Both the position numbers and the translations under genes were made by a program. A DNA stretch of 64,000 nt from Apiosordaria backusii (taxonomy: Eukaryota; Ascomycota; Sordariomycetes; Sordariales; Lasiosphaeriaceae): the NCBI GenBank assembly GCA_030549205.1, contig JAUKTV010000001.1, forward strand, positions 2,046,001 to 2,110,000, read 5' to 3'. Below, in pieces: positions 1 to 11,209 of the stretch (its first letter is position 1; every line of letters starts with the position of its first letter). The notes under the pieces are model-generated. The model was not told the DNA's origin and did no database searches. It was given only the letters and a program-made list of their open reading frames with translations.

Positions 1-1981
1 GTGCACCATGCCGGGAGGTGGTGGAGTTCGTAGCTGGGCTGTCAACAGCGTCCGGGTCTGCCACTGGTTCAGTGTCGTTGGGGGCGGAGACGTTTGACAC
101 GACAGAGCTGATGGTGCTCAGGTCAATCTTTTCCGTGAGCGCCTCGAGGCCAGGATCGTATGGAAGATGCTCGGGGAAGTCGGCATAGTGAAGATAACGA
201 CGGTTATGGGAGAGCTTGGCGTACCGCCACGGCTGGTACAGCCTTCTCTTCTGGTAGCTGTTCTCTCTCGAGTGGGCGTTGTTGTTGCGAGACATGGGCT
301 TGGTGAACCAAGACCCTTGCAACAGGCACCGAATGCGCTGCTCCTTGACGAAGGACAACGCTTCGTGCTTGAGCTCTTCGCGAACCTGGAAGAGATGTGT
401 GCCCCATTGATCCTCAAAAGACAAGTCCAACAACTCCATCTGCAACTCCCTCAGCCGGCCAGCATCATACTCCTGCAAGTCATCCTCGACCTCTAGCACA
501 TCCTTAGTTCTGCTAGCCTGGCCGACAACTTGCTCAATAAGTATCCTCACCAACTCCGCCACCTTGTCAAAGTCCTCCCTCTGCGCCCCACTGGCCTTCC
601 ACATGCGGAAGAAAGCATGCAGTCCTGCAGTATGAAGCCTCGACCACTGAAGCAGCAGCGGCTTGAACAACCTGTCGTTGTTCTTGCCATCATTCAGAGC
701 CAAATAACCTCTGATATCCTCCAAATCCGACTTGTCCACCTCAAAATGATCATACAAAATCATCGTCACAGCCAAACTTGCCCTCGCAACTGGACACCTC
801 TCATTCAACGGGTGCGTCGACTGCTCCAGCAACAACTTCTGAAACCCATCCTCATTCTTCCTCACATAATCCGTCAAATCCATCATGCCCAAAAACCCCG
901 CCGTCTCAAACTCGGCCGCCGGGCTCTCCGTCTCAAACCCCAACCTCCTCCACTTTTCTGGATTATGCTTCCTGCTTGTCTTCCTCGTCGTCGCAGTCGT
1001 AGCCGCCTGTCCAGCACCGGCACCACCACCAGCCGCATCCTCCTGCTGCTGCTGTGGAGGAATCGGCACCACCGCACCCCCCGCAACCCCATTAACATGC
1101 CTCCTATCCGGCGCACTCGCCAAATGCAACCCCTTCAACGCCCTCCTATGCTCCGGCCTCTCCAAATCCACCCTCACCTCCCTCCACTTCCTAAGCAACA
1201 CCTTCGTCAACCCCTGAAACTCTAGCAACGGGTGCGCTAAATCCTGCAAGCTCGAGCTCTGCAGCAAATTATACACCGCCTTGATCAGCCCCAAATCCTG
1301 CAGCCTCTTAATAAACTTGCTCCAATCCTCCCCCCCTCCACCCCCAGTATTACCTCCCCCTCCCCCCTTGGCACCACCACCCGACGCCGCCACCGTCCCC
1401 GAAGCAACATCATTAACAACCGCATCCCTAATCAGCGCATTAATCAGCCCCAGCGCATTCGCACACAGCGCGTGATCAGCACTCTGCAGCTGCTGAATCA
1501 CCAGCTCAAAAAACTGCGGATACACCGCCACCGCCGGCTTCAACGCTCTAAACCCAAACGTCCCCGGCACCGCTCCCGCACCCCCTCTACCATCTCCCCC
1601 ACCCTTATGTTGTCCCGGTTGATGACCCACCAACCCAACCAGTATACTCATCGCCCCCCTGAGGATATTCACCAGCGGGTTCGTCACCACCAGCTCCACC
1701 ACCCGCTCCACGAGGTCACCCGCCCCAACGCCCTCAAAGATGTCCCAGCCCATGTCGACTTCCAGCAGCCGAGAGAGCGACTGGAGGGAGTACGCGAGGG
1801 TGTTGCCGCCTGTGGTCATGATCAGCCGCCGGAGGATGACGAGCCCCCCCGAAGAGATGAACACGTCCGCAAAGGCCGGGTCGTTGATGCTGGACTGGAG
1901 CTTGAAGACGGCCATTTTGCGGGCGGCGTCCTCGTCCGAGGCGAGCCGGGAGAGGAGGGCGGGGATGTCGGCTTGGTCCAT
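1..1981 (-). CDS. ELMO/CED-12 family protein, 3' end beyond the window
   Basis: This is probably the fungal ELMO partner of a DOCK-type guanine nucleotide exchange factor, acting in Rac/Rho signalling at the cell cortex. The reading frame is open from the ATG at 1981-1979 to the left edge, 660 codons with no intron and no stop. Residues 1 to about 330 look like helical armadillo-type repeats (MDQADIPALLSRLASDEDAA at the start). They are interrupted by Gly-rich (about 200-217) and Gln/Gly/Ala-rich (about 305-330) spacers. The ELMO domain lies at about 359-484, beginning near GFLGMMDLTDYV and including the LAVTMILYDHF and HTAGLHAFFRMW blocks. A PH-like region follows. Codons are C-ending near the start and G-ending through the middle. 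The family call is by recalled motifs; the C-terminal proline motif cannot be seen. Confidence 0.85.
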   Translation of the reverse strand, partial: MDQADIPALLSRLASDEDAARKMAVFKLQSSINDPAFADVFISSGGLVILRRLIMTTGGNTLAYSLQSLSRLLEVDMGWDIFEGVGAGDLVERVVELVVTNPLVNILRGAMSILVGLVGHQPGQHKGGGDGRGGAGAVPGTFGFRALKPAVAVYPQFFELVIQQLQSADHALCANALGLINALIRDAVVNDVASGTVAASGGGAKGGGGGNTGGGGGEDWSKFIKRLQDLGLIKAVYNLLQSSSLQDLAHPLLEFQGLTKVLLRKWREVRVDLERPEHRRALKGLHLASAPDRRHVNGVAGGAVVPIPPQQQQEDAAGGGAGAGQAATTATTRKTSRKHNPEKWRRLGFETESPAAEFETAGFLGMMDLTDYVRKNEDGFQKLLLEQSTHPLNERCPVARASLAVTMILYDHFEVDKSDLEDIRGYLALNDGKNNDRLFKPLLLQWSRLHTAGLHAFFRMWKASGAQREDFDKVAELVRILIEQVVGQASRTKDVLEVEDDLQEYDAGRLRELQMELLDLSFEDQWGTHLFQVREELKHEALSFVKEQRIRCLLQGSWFTKPMSRNNNAHSRENSYQKRRLYQPWRYAKLSHNRRYLHYADFPEHLPYDPGLEALTEKIDLSTISSVVSNVSAPNDTEPVADPDAVDSPATNSTTSRHGA

Positions 1982-2069
1982 TGTTGCGGTTTTTTTCTCG
2001 ACTTATAAATGAAAATAATATAGGGGGTTTGATTCGAGGGGATTACTTTTTGGGAAGAAGTCAAAAGAA

Positions 2070-2106
<37 letters not shown>

Positions 2107-2923
2107 GGTGGTGATGATGTTGATCGTGTGATTGTGGTTGAGGTCGATGTCGACTAACACCGACTCGTCTCGCTCGCTCGCTCGATCGTTTGCAGTGTTG
2201 GTCACTGCCAGTATTGGACAGTTGGAAATGATCGCTCTCTTTCGTCCTGTCAAGACATTGTCGGTCTGTTTGTCATCACGAGTGTCGCAATCGGAAAAAG
2301 CATTTGTTGTCGTGTTTACTTTGCTGAAATAAAAAGACGAGGTTGAATAAGTTCGAGTCGCATTGTTCCCGCCCCACGACGGCGCGCCAGCTCCGTGACC
2401 TGTCAAAACCACTGACCTGGGACGCACAGACCCTACTGTCCGGGAAATGGAATTGGCCAATTCAACACCTGTCAATTTTAAGTGGAGCCCATCCCCAGTG
2501 TCCCCCCCGGCCGGCAGCGCAAAGATGCCCCTGCCAAGACACGACTTCCAGAAGAAAAAGGGGCAGATCTCCATTGACTTCACAATACACTAGTCGGTGG
2601 ATCAAAATAGATAGACTCTTCACTAATAATTCCAATGACAGAATTCATAATTACTTAACACTTCGTTGACATTGATACTAGCACAAAACAAACTGAAGGT
2701 AACAGAGCAAAGAATACAGGTATCATAAAACCACCAACCACAACAATTAACAATAACAATGCTAATGACCATGACAAACAACTTCAAAACTCCCAATCCA
2801 GTAAAACTATTAACCCTTCTCCCTCAGACTCCTATAAATTCCAGTCATCACAAGAGAACCCTAATTACCCTTCCCTTTCCCTTTCTTACTCCTTCGCCAT
2901 TTAAACCTGCGACTGCCATCTAG
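1982..2923. other. Intergenic: upstream region of the ELMO gene and 3' flank of the tricalbin gene
   Basis: Both flanking genes are on the minus strand, so this 0.9 kb holds the promoter and leader of the ELMO gene and the 3' UTR of the tricalbin gene. Apart from a CGT microsatellite at 2071-2105 I see no gene. The stretch at 2590-2900 is A-rich and untranslated in character. Confidence 0.7.
2071..2105. repeat. (CGT)n trinucleotide microsatellite
   Basis: About 11.7 perfect CGT units lie roughly 90 bp upstream of the ELMO start codon. They are probably within its promoter or 5' leader, where the transcript would carry ACG repeats. Confidence 0.95.
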
Positions 2924-5900
2924 TCATGACCCCGACGAACCTGGAACCTTCAGCTCCTTCTTGCTCAGAAAACTCCTCCTAATCCCCGACGTAGACTTAG
3001 GGCTGTCTGGCAGACCCTTCTCCTCGGTAGGGACAAAAGAGCTCTTGATCCAAACGGATCCAGAGCCCACAGAAAGCTGCTTCTCCTGCCCAGAGTTTGT
3101 CTCGTCCACAAAGTAGATCGTCTCACCAAGCGGGTCGTCGCTACCGAACGTGTGGTGCTCCTTGGCCTCCACCTTGAACTGCGCGTCGGGCGTGCACTGA
3201 ATCTTGAAGGTCTCGTCAAACTTAATCGGGCCACCAGAAGACTTGCGATGCTTGGTTTTGCCGACCTGCTTGGTCTTCCCGTCCTTGGTCTGCGTGATGA
3301 TGACGTAGACATCTGACGAAGGTGGGAAGCCCGTCGCCGACAGGACGTTGAAGGTAGCGGTGCCCGACGACGCTCCAGGGTAAATAGCGCTGTGCACCGA
3401 AGAGGCACCTACACTCCTGGTTCGTGTGTGGTGGAGCGAGAGGCCACCGGCGCCATTGGCAGGCCCGGCAGTCCTGTCGCCAGGAGGGCTTGGTGGTGCC
3501 TCGGGGATGACTTCAGGGAAGGCAAGACCACCTGATCTCCTCGGCCCGCCGCCGCCCGCGGGGAAGGAGTCGGGACCATTGGTAGTGATGATGGGAATGT
3601 CAGCCGAGCTAGTCGATTCCTCATCATCATCCTTCCTTCCCGTAGCACTGCGGAACCCGCGCTTCAAGAAAGATGCACCCTTGGCGACACCATGACCCAC
3701 AGCGGCACCGCCCTTGAGGGGCACGCCGGCCACGCCTGTGACAATTCTGCCTGGCACCGAGAAGGTGCCTGTGAGGGTAGATGTGCCCTGCCTCGTCCTG
3801 GTGACGTAGTCTGGTGTGAAAAGCAGACGGAGCCGGAGAGTACCCGACTTACTGTCAAGGGTATAGGTAAATTGCTGACCCCTGAACGGCTCAAGCTGTT
3901 CAAGGTTAATGTCGGCAGCGCCCAAGAAGTCAGGCTTGTCGGCAAAATCCCAATCCCAAACCGTCGCCTTGAACTTCGCCGCCGTCCGTGAGGGGATTGG
4001 AATAGTAAAGAATTCCTTCCACTCGGGGTTAAGCGTCTTCTTGACAGTCTTGGTCTTGAAGACCTCCACGCCATTGAGCTCGAACTTGCAGTATGGGTCA
4101 CTCTTACCGTTCGAGTCGGCAGACGGGAGGTTCTGGGCATCGAGAACATCAACCCGGAGATTACCCATGTTATTGATACTCTCGCTTGGGTCAAGTGTCA
4201 TCTTGACCGGGACGTACTTGAGGCTGACCTGGATCGAGTACACGTTGCCATCCTCGTCCTTCATCTTGAGCACCGTTGGGTTGTTCTGTTACTGTTAGCT
4301 GGCTGCACAAAATACTTGTACTGAGTACAACAAGCACTTACCAAGCATTGCTTGAGTGTATCAAGAGTGTTTCCGGTAAGACGGGCCAGGACTCGTTCCT
4401 TTTTGCCCTCCTTGCTGTCCGTCTTCTCCGACACCTTGATGGTCAACTTGGAGAACTCCAGTTCACGAATGAAGCAATCACCAATTTCGTCGAAAGTGGT
4501 CTTTGACTTCTTGGCGACCGAAGAGGTATACGAAGGGAAGGCCATGTCGTCCACAAAAACCTCGATGCGGGTCTGGCTCTTAGGCAAGTCGGCCTCCATG
4601 AGCTTGAAGATGATAAGACCAGACTCCTTCTTGAGCAGCTCCTGAGGGGTAAGGTAGACCTTGGGAGGCTCCCTGGCTTCGTGAGATTTCCGGGAGAATG
4701 TAGCAGAGAGAGGAGTTCCTGGAGTCTTGGGTGTGAGGGGAGTGCCGGGCTCCTTAAGGTCAGCTGAGAACTTTCCGGCCTCATTAGAGCGAGGTACATC
4801 CAAAGACTTCCTAGCGGACGAAGCGTCAGAGTCCTTCTCGCCCTCCTTCTCCTCTTCCGCCGCTTCCTTCTCTTCTTCTTGTCTCTTTCTCTCCTTCTCC
4901 GCCTCTTCCTCTGGATCAGCGATGTTGAGAGTGGGGTAGAAGGCCACAGTGTAATTGAGAGTGCCCTTGGGGGTGCCCTTGCCGTGAATACGAAGACCTT
5001 CCTCATGTTCCTTCTTCTCGTCATGCACAAGCCACTCGCCAAGGTCATCTTGTAGCATGTAGTCGCCAGAGGAAATCTCTGTCAAACCAAGGCTGCGGTC
5101 CTTGCCTACATTCTCAGAGTCCATAACCTCAAGCTGAAGGCGCTCTCTCGGCGAGTGCACGGGGACGTAAAGAACTTCGTCCCAATCGGGGTTGAGGTTG
5201 TTCTTGAAGGTTACAGTACGAGCCTTTTCAATGCCCGACATGACCACACGCACGTAGGGGTCAGACTTGCCAAGGGCTTCGACATTACGAAGCCCTCTGG
5301 CATGCTTGAAATGAAGGCGCAGAACACCAACAGGTGTCACGTAACCGCCACTGCCAGTCGCGATACCCGAGATGGCCACCGGTCTCCACTGAGCCTGCAT
5401 CTTGACGCGGCCAGTCTTGGTACCAGCAAGATTGTACCAGTCCTGTCCCTTTTGCATGAGTTCCAGCATGTCTTCCAGTTTGATTTGATAGTTTCCAACA
5501 GTCTGGTCCCCAGCAATGTCACGGTCATCTCTGATAACAACACCAAGCTTGGCATGCGCCTTGTCGGTGATCAAGAATTCCTTGGAGCCATTTTCGCCCC
5601 ACACAGGATTGTTTGTGCGCTTCAACTTCTTGGTAGTGTGGACGGCCTTGCCGTTCAGTGTGAGCGTCGCATAGGGATTGAGCTGACCGATTATGCTCTT
5701 GCCACCATCGAGCTCCTTGGCCTGCTCGACAGTGAACCGCAAGATACCTTGGTTAGATTCAGGAGCTGGCTCAACACTGCCGTCATCGAGCTTCTTAGGC
5801 TCCAAGACGGGGAAGAACCGGATATCGGAGAACAAAACACCTCTCGCCTTGCCATCGTTGGTGAGTTCCAATCTTTCGTTTTCGTGCTCCCAAACCTCCT

Positions 5901-7642
5901 CAACGTTCTCGAGGGGGAAAGAAACCTGGGCAATTCTCTTGTCCTTGCGGAAGTCGTTGAAGTCAAAGATGTCGAAATCAAGCGAGTCATTGAAGGAAGT
6001 AATGATGATGTAGTGAGTCTCGTTCCAGCGAGGGCTGGCGTTCTCCTTGGCAACCTTGGTCTGGGCAAGCACCGATCTCCTGTTCAAGGAAAGCTGGACG
6101 TAAGGATCGGGGGTACCAGCAAACTTGTCGGTATTCTTGAGACCTTGAGCACCGTGAAGAGTAACAGCGAGAACGCCAATAGCCTGGTCGACAGGAGTGC
6201 CAGCGAGCATCTTGGCGACTTCAATGGGGAAGACATTGGGCGCGTACATCATGGGGCGAGGGTACCGTGGATCTGCTCCATAATGAAGGTCTCCAAACCG
6301 GGAATGAAGTTAATATCGAAACCGAACGTCTCACCACCAAGCGGCTTGCAGACGTAGTCAATGGTAGGCCTCTCAAGGAAGGACATCTCAATCTTCTCGA
6401 CGTGGGGAAAGGGAATCTGCAGTTTGATTTTGAGGCGCATCAAACCGCTGAAGGCCATGTCCTCAACAATAACGTCCAACCCCTTGCTGACCATGGCCTT
6501 GCCAATTCTGATCTCGAGGACAACCTTTGGGTTCACCTTGTTTTTGAGCTGGCGAGCGGTCATGTCAGCGGTATCGTTGGGCGTGAAGCTGAACATCCAA
6601 TCCATGATGATAATATCATCATCGGCCTTAGGATACGTCTTCACATGTTCCATTCTCGGAGGTTTTGAACCCAAGGTAAAAGTCTTGAGCTTCAAGCTGT
6701 CCAAAAAGGCCGGGGTAGCATTGCTCAAAACTTGATCAACCGAGCTGATGACGGTTTGAGCAAGGACTGGCTGGTAGATGGGCCAGAACTTGACCAAGAA
6801 AGAGTTGATCCATTCAACAGATTCATTATCGGTTTCGAGTTTCTTCAGTGCCAATTCACGGGTGATGTCGTCTCTGAAGTTCCGGCGCACGCGGCGGAGA
6901 GATGTCCGGTAGTAGGTCGAGCAAGCTGCGCCAATGATGAATATCCAGGCGAGACCACCACCAAGCACAGCCACCAGCCATGAGGACAGGCAGGCAAAAG
7001 CGATGACAGCAGCGTTATGGTACCAGTCTAGATCACAAAGGTTAGTTTGGTCGGGCGAGTGTGCAGCAAGAATGGGCGCTCCATACCTCCAAAGAACTTC
7101 TCGGGGATTTGAGTCTCCAGTAATGTCTGGTGGTCGAGCATGCTCTCACCCTCGAGACTCGACTCGGCAGGCCATCCAAATCTGGGTTCCCAGCCGGTCT
7201 TCTCCCACCAGTTGTCTTCGTCCTCTTCAACCTCGCCGCCGACAATAACCTTGCCATTCTCGGCCTTGACCACCTCGAGCGCGCCGGCCTTGGATGGTGT
7301 GGGGAGGTCGATGACAGATTTGCTATCATTATCGAGATCCGATGCGATAGCTACGCCACCTGGTCTTCGGTGGAAACCTTCTGGGATAGCCTATTGTATA
7401 GCTATGGTTAGGTATGAGAAGAATTGTAATTTGCCAAGGAGAACACGTACAGCTTGGGCTTGGGCCTTCTTCTCTTCTGCGCTGGCATCAGGGTCGAAGG
7501 TGAAGGCCGTCACACCAGCTCGTCGACTTTCCTCGACGATCTTTTGTTGAGCATCATCTGCGTTGACCCTGCTGTCTGGATCCTGGGCAGCCTCGATAGC
7601 TCCCTGCTGCTTAAGCTCTGCGGCAGATACCGCAGTCGCCAT
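2924..7642 (-). CDS. Tricalbin-type SMP/C2-domain ER-plasma membrane tether (contains an apparent 1-nt frameshift)
   Basis: Tricalbins (extended-synaptotagmin family) anchor in the ER and move lipid at ER-plasma membrane contacts. Exons are 7642-7451, 7390-7087, 7027-4342 and 4285-2924, with introns of 60, 59 and 56 bp. The spliced length is 4544 nt, one base short of 1515 codons. A membrane hairpin begins just after exon 3 starts (residue about 170, WLVAVLGGGLAWIFIIGAA). The SMP domain follows (about 230-430, including NESVEWINSFLVKFWPIYQP). Several C2 domains come next: AIGVLAVTLHGAQGLKN, PVGVLRLHFKHARGLRN and NLRVDVLDAQNLP each start a copy with a downstream DPY motif; QGILRFTVEQAKEL starts a copy with NPY instead, and a divergent last copy (GTATFNVLSATGFPPSSD) has neither. 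Between the SMP domain and the first C2 the frame breaks at 6245-6252 (LAP, then stop, while MMYAPNVFPIE continues in the next frame). The family normally reads through, so a lost C is the likely cause. Confidence 0.93.
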
Positions 7643-10022
7643 GGTTGTCTTCGCCTAGACGCTGCTTCAGCAGCCACGTTTGTGTTGTTCAATTGGTTCA
7701 ATGGCGGGGAAAAGGTAATGTCTCGAAGCCCGGGCAGTTATTCTGAGAGCCTGGTGTCGGTTGGCTGCCGGAGACAGAACCGGGGGAGCTCCGTCAAGTG
7801 GGCGGCGGATGCGGCACAATCGACCAAGGGAAGCTCAGAATAGCTACCTAGTGGAAAGGCTGAAGGAAAGCAACTAAGGAATTATCCAAGAACAAGGCGA
7901 GGAAGAAAAAAAGATGTGGCTGGAATCGCAGAAGTTGGATCTACGAACCACCGAATAAGGGGCTTTAGAGTTTTGCTTGAGGGGAGAAAAGAACAGGAAG
8001 GGGAAAATGAAATTGAGCAACAGCAGCACAGCGAAGCCACAACCTGGCGTGGAGGTCTTCTCTAACTGGAAGTGGGGAGCTGTCCAGAAGCTGCGTGGGC
8101 CTTGGCAAGGATGGGCCAGCTGGGATGGGAGATCAACAGAGATCGGGTGCTACGTCAGTAGGGACCTGGGAGCCGGGCGGGGAATGGTGGTGCAATTGGG
8201 TCTTGGCTAGTCCCAAAGGGCAAGCTAATATGGACTTTGGAGAGCGGGAATTGGCTGGTGAATTCCGAATTACGAATCTTGCATCTCGAGCATGTTCCAA
8301 GATCCCCAGCCCAGCTGAGGGGTGCAGAAGTGGCTTCCTCTTCGGCCCTTGCACAAGAGTGCGAGCTGCTACCTATTGCGTAACGTTGGCAAAGGCGGAG
8401 GGACGGGGACACACAGCGTCTACAAGAATCCAACGTTGAAACAGGAAGCATGATGGTGTTTCTTGTTTGTGCCCTGTTTGACGTGCTCTGGTATGTTTAC
8501 GTCGCCGGAACTGCTATGTCGCACGACAACCGGTATCTCGAAGCTGCAGCTTGATGGTCGATACCACATTGCATCATAAGTCGTCCTTGGCCCTGAGGCC
8601 GCCCCGTCACTTCGGAAAGGCGCTAAGATACAAATCCCTGCCGAAAATCTCTCGACTACACTACGAACCCACAACGAGCCGACGGGAGGGCACTCGACCA
8701 TCCCACCAGCGAGCCCGTGCTTCCGCCTTTCCCGTGGCTTGCCAGCTTGTTTATTCTTCTCCAGACCCGATAACTCGGAACCCGTCCTTTCGAGCTGTCA
8801 GCAGACAAACAAGCGGTTACGGAATGTTTCGAACAGCAACAACGATGATGCCCTTCGTGTTTGATTCACCAGCTGGCTCGTGCGCTGTGAAATAACAGGT
8901 AATTCCTTGGGCGTTGCAGCGCAATGTCGGCTCCCCTACCTCCCCATCGCAATTTAGCAACCGACCACGTGCCAGGTGGTAGGCAGGTGGACCGGCACTG
9001 CGCAAGCGAAACCCCTTTCTGCATCTCGGAGCCAGCACAGAGACTGAAAAGGGGTGTTGTTCAATGTTCAAACCTCACTCATAACTCACTTGTACCTCAA
9101 TTGGTCATACAATTGCAAAGGTTGGGGCGCTGTGTATCCAAAATGCCCCCTCAGACACCGCCATTCGAGTAGCCCATGGTTGCTATAGGCCGATACTATG
9201 TGCCCCCTCTCGCAGAAGATTGTCAGTGATGGCGGTATGTCTCACCTCGATTGCGGAGGCCGTCTTGGCTATCGACTCTGATCATTGGCTGTGCTAAGTC
9301 TAGGTGCCGACTAACTGAGGGGAAGTCTGCAAGAGAGGCGCTTGAGGAGGTTGGCAACGAGGCAATTTTTTACCATCTAGCCCCCCACGATCTTGGTGGC
9401 TGTGAGTAGTGAATGCCGAAGAATCCATAATTTATACTTGACAAGCCCGGGTGAGCATGGAACAACCTGTGTAGCTCGGGAGAGGCAATTGTTGCCCGGA
9501 AGCTGAAGATTTTGTCAAACAAAGCGGCGAAACGGATACTCAAAAAATAGTCATCAATATGTCGTAACAATTGCTCGGTCAGAGCTTGAATGAAGGGTCC
9601 AATGCAGTTCCAGATTCGAGATGGCAGCTTGCAACAACAGAATGAGGGGAGATCGATCGGGAGTGGACCCTGTCCAATTGACATGGAGTTGCTTGCCGAG
9701 AGCTTCGAGAAGCTTCAGCCACACCCATTTCAGCCTTGTTCCCCAGATTCTTAGTAAACCAATCAGAGCCTCAACGCCACACGTGGCAAAGCCAGGCTGA
9801 ACAAGTGGATATTTTTCCACGCCTTGTCCGCCTTCCCAACTGCGACGCCAAACACCAAACTTTCGTGTCGTCGCGAATCGCAATTCAACATTTTCAGCCG
9901 ACCGATTTCGATTTTCGCCCATCAACCCATTCATCCCCCACGGATACCACTACTTCTTTCCGAACAACAACAACAACAACAACACCATCAATCAAAGATC
10001 CGTGTGATTTATACCCGCCAAA
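7643..10022. other. Intergenic: divergent promoter region between tricalbin and U2AF
   Basis: A 2.4 kb region separates two divergently transcribed genes. Open frames here are short, Ser/Arg-rich and lack recognisable motifs. A CACGTG E-box occurs near 8965. I see no gene, tRNA or mobile element. Confidence 0.6.
9963..9984 (+). repeat. AAC/CAA triplet tract in the U2AF leader
   Basis: About seven AAC units sit roughly 40 bp upstream of the U2AF start codon. CAA-rich unstructured leaders are common in front of well-translated fungal genes. That this tract is transcribed is inference from position. Confidence 0.7.
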
Positions 10023-10649
10023 ATGGCCAACTTCCTCGCCTCCATCTTCGGCACAGAGCAAGACAAAGTCAACTGCTCCTTCTACTACAAAATCGGCGCC
10101 TGCCGCCACGGCGACCGCTGCTCCCGCAAGCACGTCAAGCCCTCCTACTCCCAGACCATCCTCATGCCCAACCTCTACCAGAACCCGGCCTTCGATCCAA
10201 AGAACCGCATGAACCCCAGCCAACTTCAAAACCACTTCGACGCCTTCTACGAGGACATCTGGTGCGAGATGTGCAAGTACGGCGAGATCGAGGAGCTCGT
10301 CGTCTGCGACAACAACAACGACCACCTCATCGGCAACGTCTACGCGAGGTTCAAGTACGAGGATTCCGCGCAAAAGGCCTGCGACGATCTGAACAGCCGG
10401 TGGTACGCCGCGCGCCCGATCTACTGCGAGCTATCCCCAGTGACGGATTTTAGGGAGGCGTGCTGCAGGTTGAACTCCGGGGAAGGGTGCGTGAGGGGCG
10501 GTTTTTGCAATTTCATCCATCGGAAGAATCCGTCCCCGGAGCTGGAGAGGGAGCTGGAGCTGAGCACGAAGAAGTGGCTGAAGACGAGGCCGAGAAGCAG
10601 GAGCCCCACGAGATCGCCTAGCCCGGAGCCGACGAGGAGGAGGTTTTAG
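10023..10649 (+). CDS. U2AF1: U2 snRNP auxiliary factor small subunit (U2AF35/U2AF23)
   Basis: This nuclear splicing factor recognises the AG at 3' splice sites, partnered with the large U2AF subunit. The gene has one exon and 208 residues, the compact size of the S. pombe protein. The first CCCH zinc finger uses C18, C27, C33 and H37 (CRHGDRCSRKH). A U2AF-homology RRM spans about 45-140, with CKYGEIEELVVCDN and the GNVYARFKYEDSA strand. The second CCCH finger uses C148, C156, C162 and H166. The C-terminus is a short RS-like tail (RPRSRSPTRSPSPEP). Ser34 is in the same position as the serine mutated in human U2AF1 S34F. Codons change from C-ending to G-ending near 10370. The start is the first ATG after a CAA-rich leader. 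Confidence 0.97.
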   Translation: MANFLASIFGTEQDKVNCSFYYKIGACRHGDRCSRKHVKPSYSQTILMPNLYQNPAFDPKNRMNPSQLQNHFDAFYEDIWCEMCKYGEIEELVVCDNNNDHLIGNVYARFKYEDSAQKACDDLNSRWYAARPIYCELSPVTDFREACCRLNSGEGCVRGGFCNFIHRKNPSPELERELELSTKKWLKTRPRSRSPTRSPSPEPTRRRF

Positions 10650-11209
10650 AAGGACGTGTGCAGGCCGAATACCTATTTTTGAGATCGGGGAACAGACGGT
10701 AACCGACAGTCTTCATACCACACATCCTAGAGCCTACGATCATAGGCTGACGATCAGCGAAGTAATCATCACAGTCATGAAAACTTTACGGAGTTGGGGC
10801 GTTCTTGACTTGGGCCGCGCGTGTTTTCAAGCAGGTCTCGTTATAGCCTGCGCTTCATGTAATACATACATATATACCTTATCTTGTTACTTGCGGAAGG
10901 GAACTGTCGACTGAGCAAAGTTCCAAAAAAATTGCATGTTTTGATACTACCTGACACCTAACTTTGACGCGCTGTATGATATGTGACCTCTTCCTCTACC
11001 CCCGTGATGCTTCCAAAAATCGAGTCCCATTCCAACCAGGACATTTAATTCTTTATCTTGCCCTGTTCTGTCCTGTCTTGTCCTGTCTGTCTGTCCCTTC
11101 GTGCTAACAACATTAACTAATAAGATTTAGAGGGTATATCTTGTGCCTTGTTGACAAGCCCTTGAACCACCCCGCTCTTTGTCTTTGAACGCCCGCCATC
11201 ACAAACCCA
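10650..11209. other. Intergenic: convergent 3' flanks
   Basis: The region lies between the stop codons of U2AF and the convergent unknown gene. It contains a CCTGTC/TTGTCC pyrimidine-rich tract at about 11060-11098 and otherwise looks like 3' UTR sequence. No gene is seen. Confidence 0.6.

Noticed and set aside
5155..6357. Long antisense frame (about 400 codons) opposite the tricalbin gene
   Set aside because: It mirrors the strongly C-ending codons of the sense gene; the sense strand has clear C2 domains, so this is a shadow.
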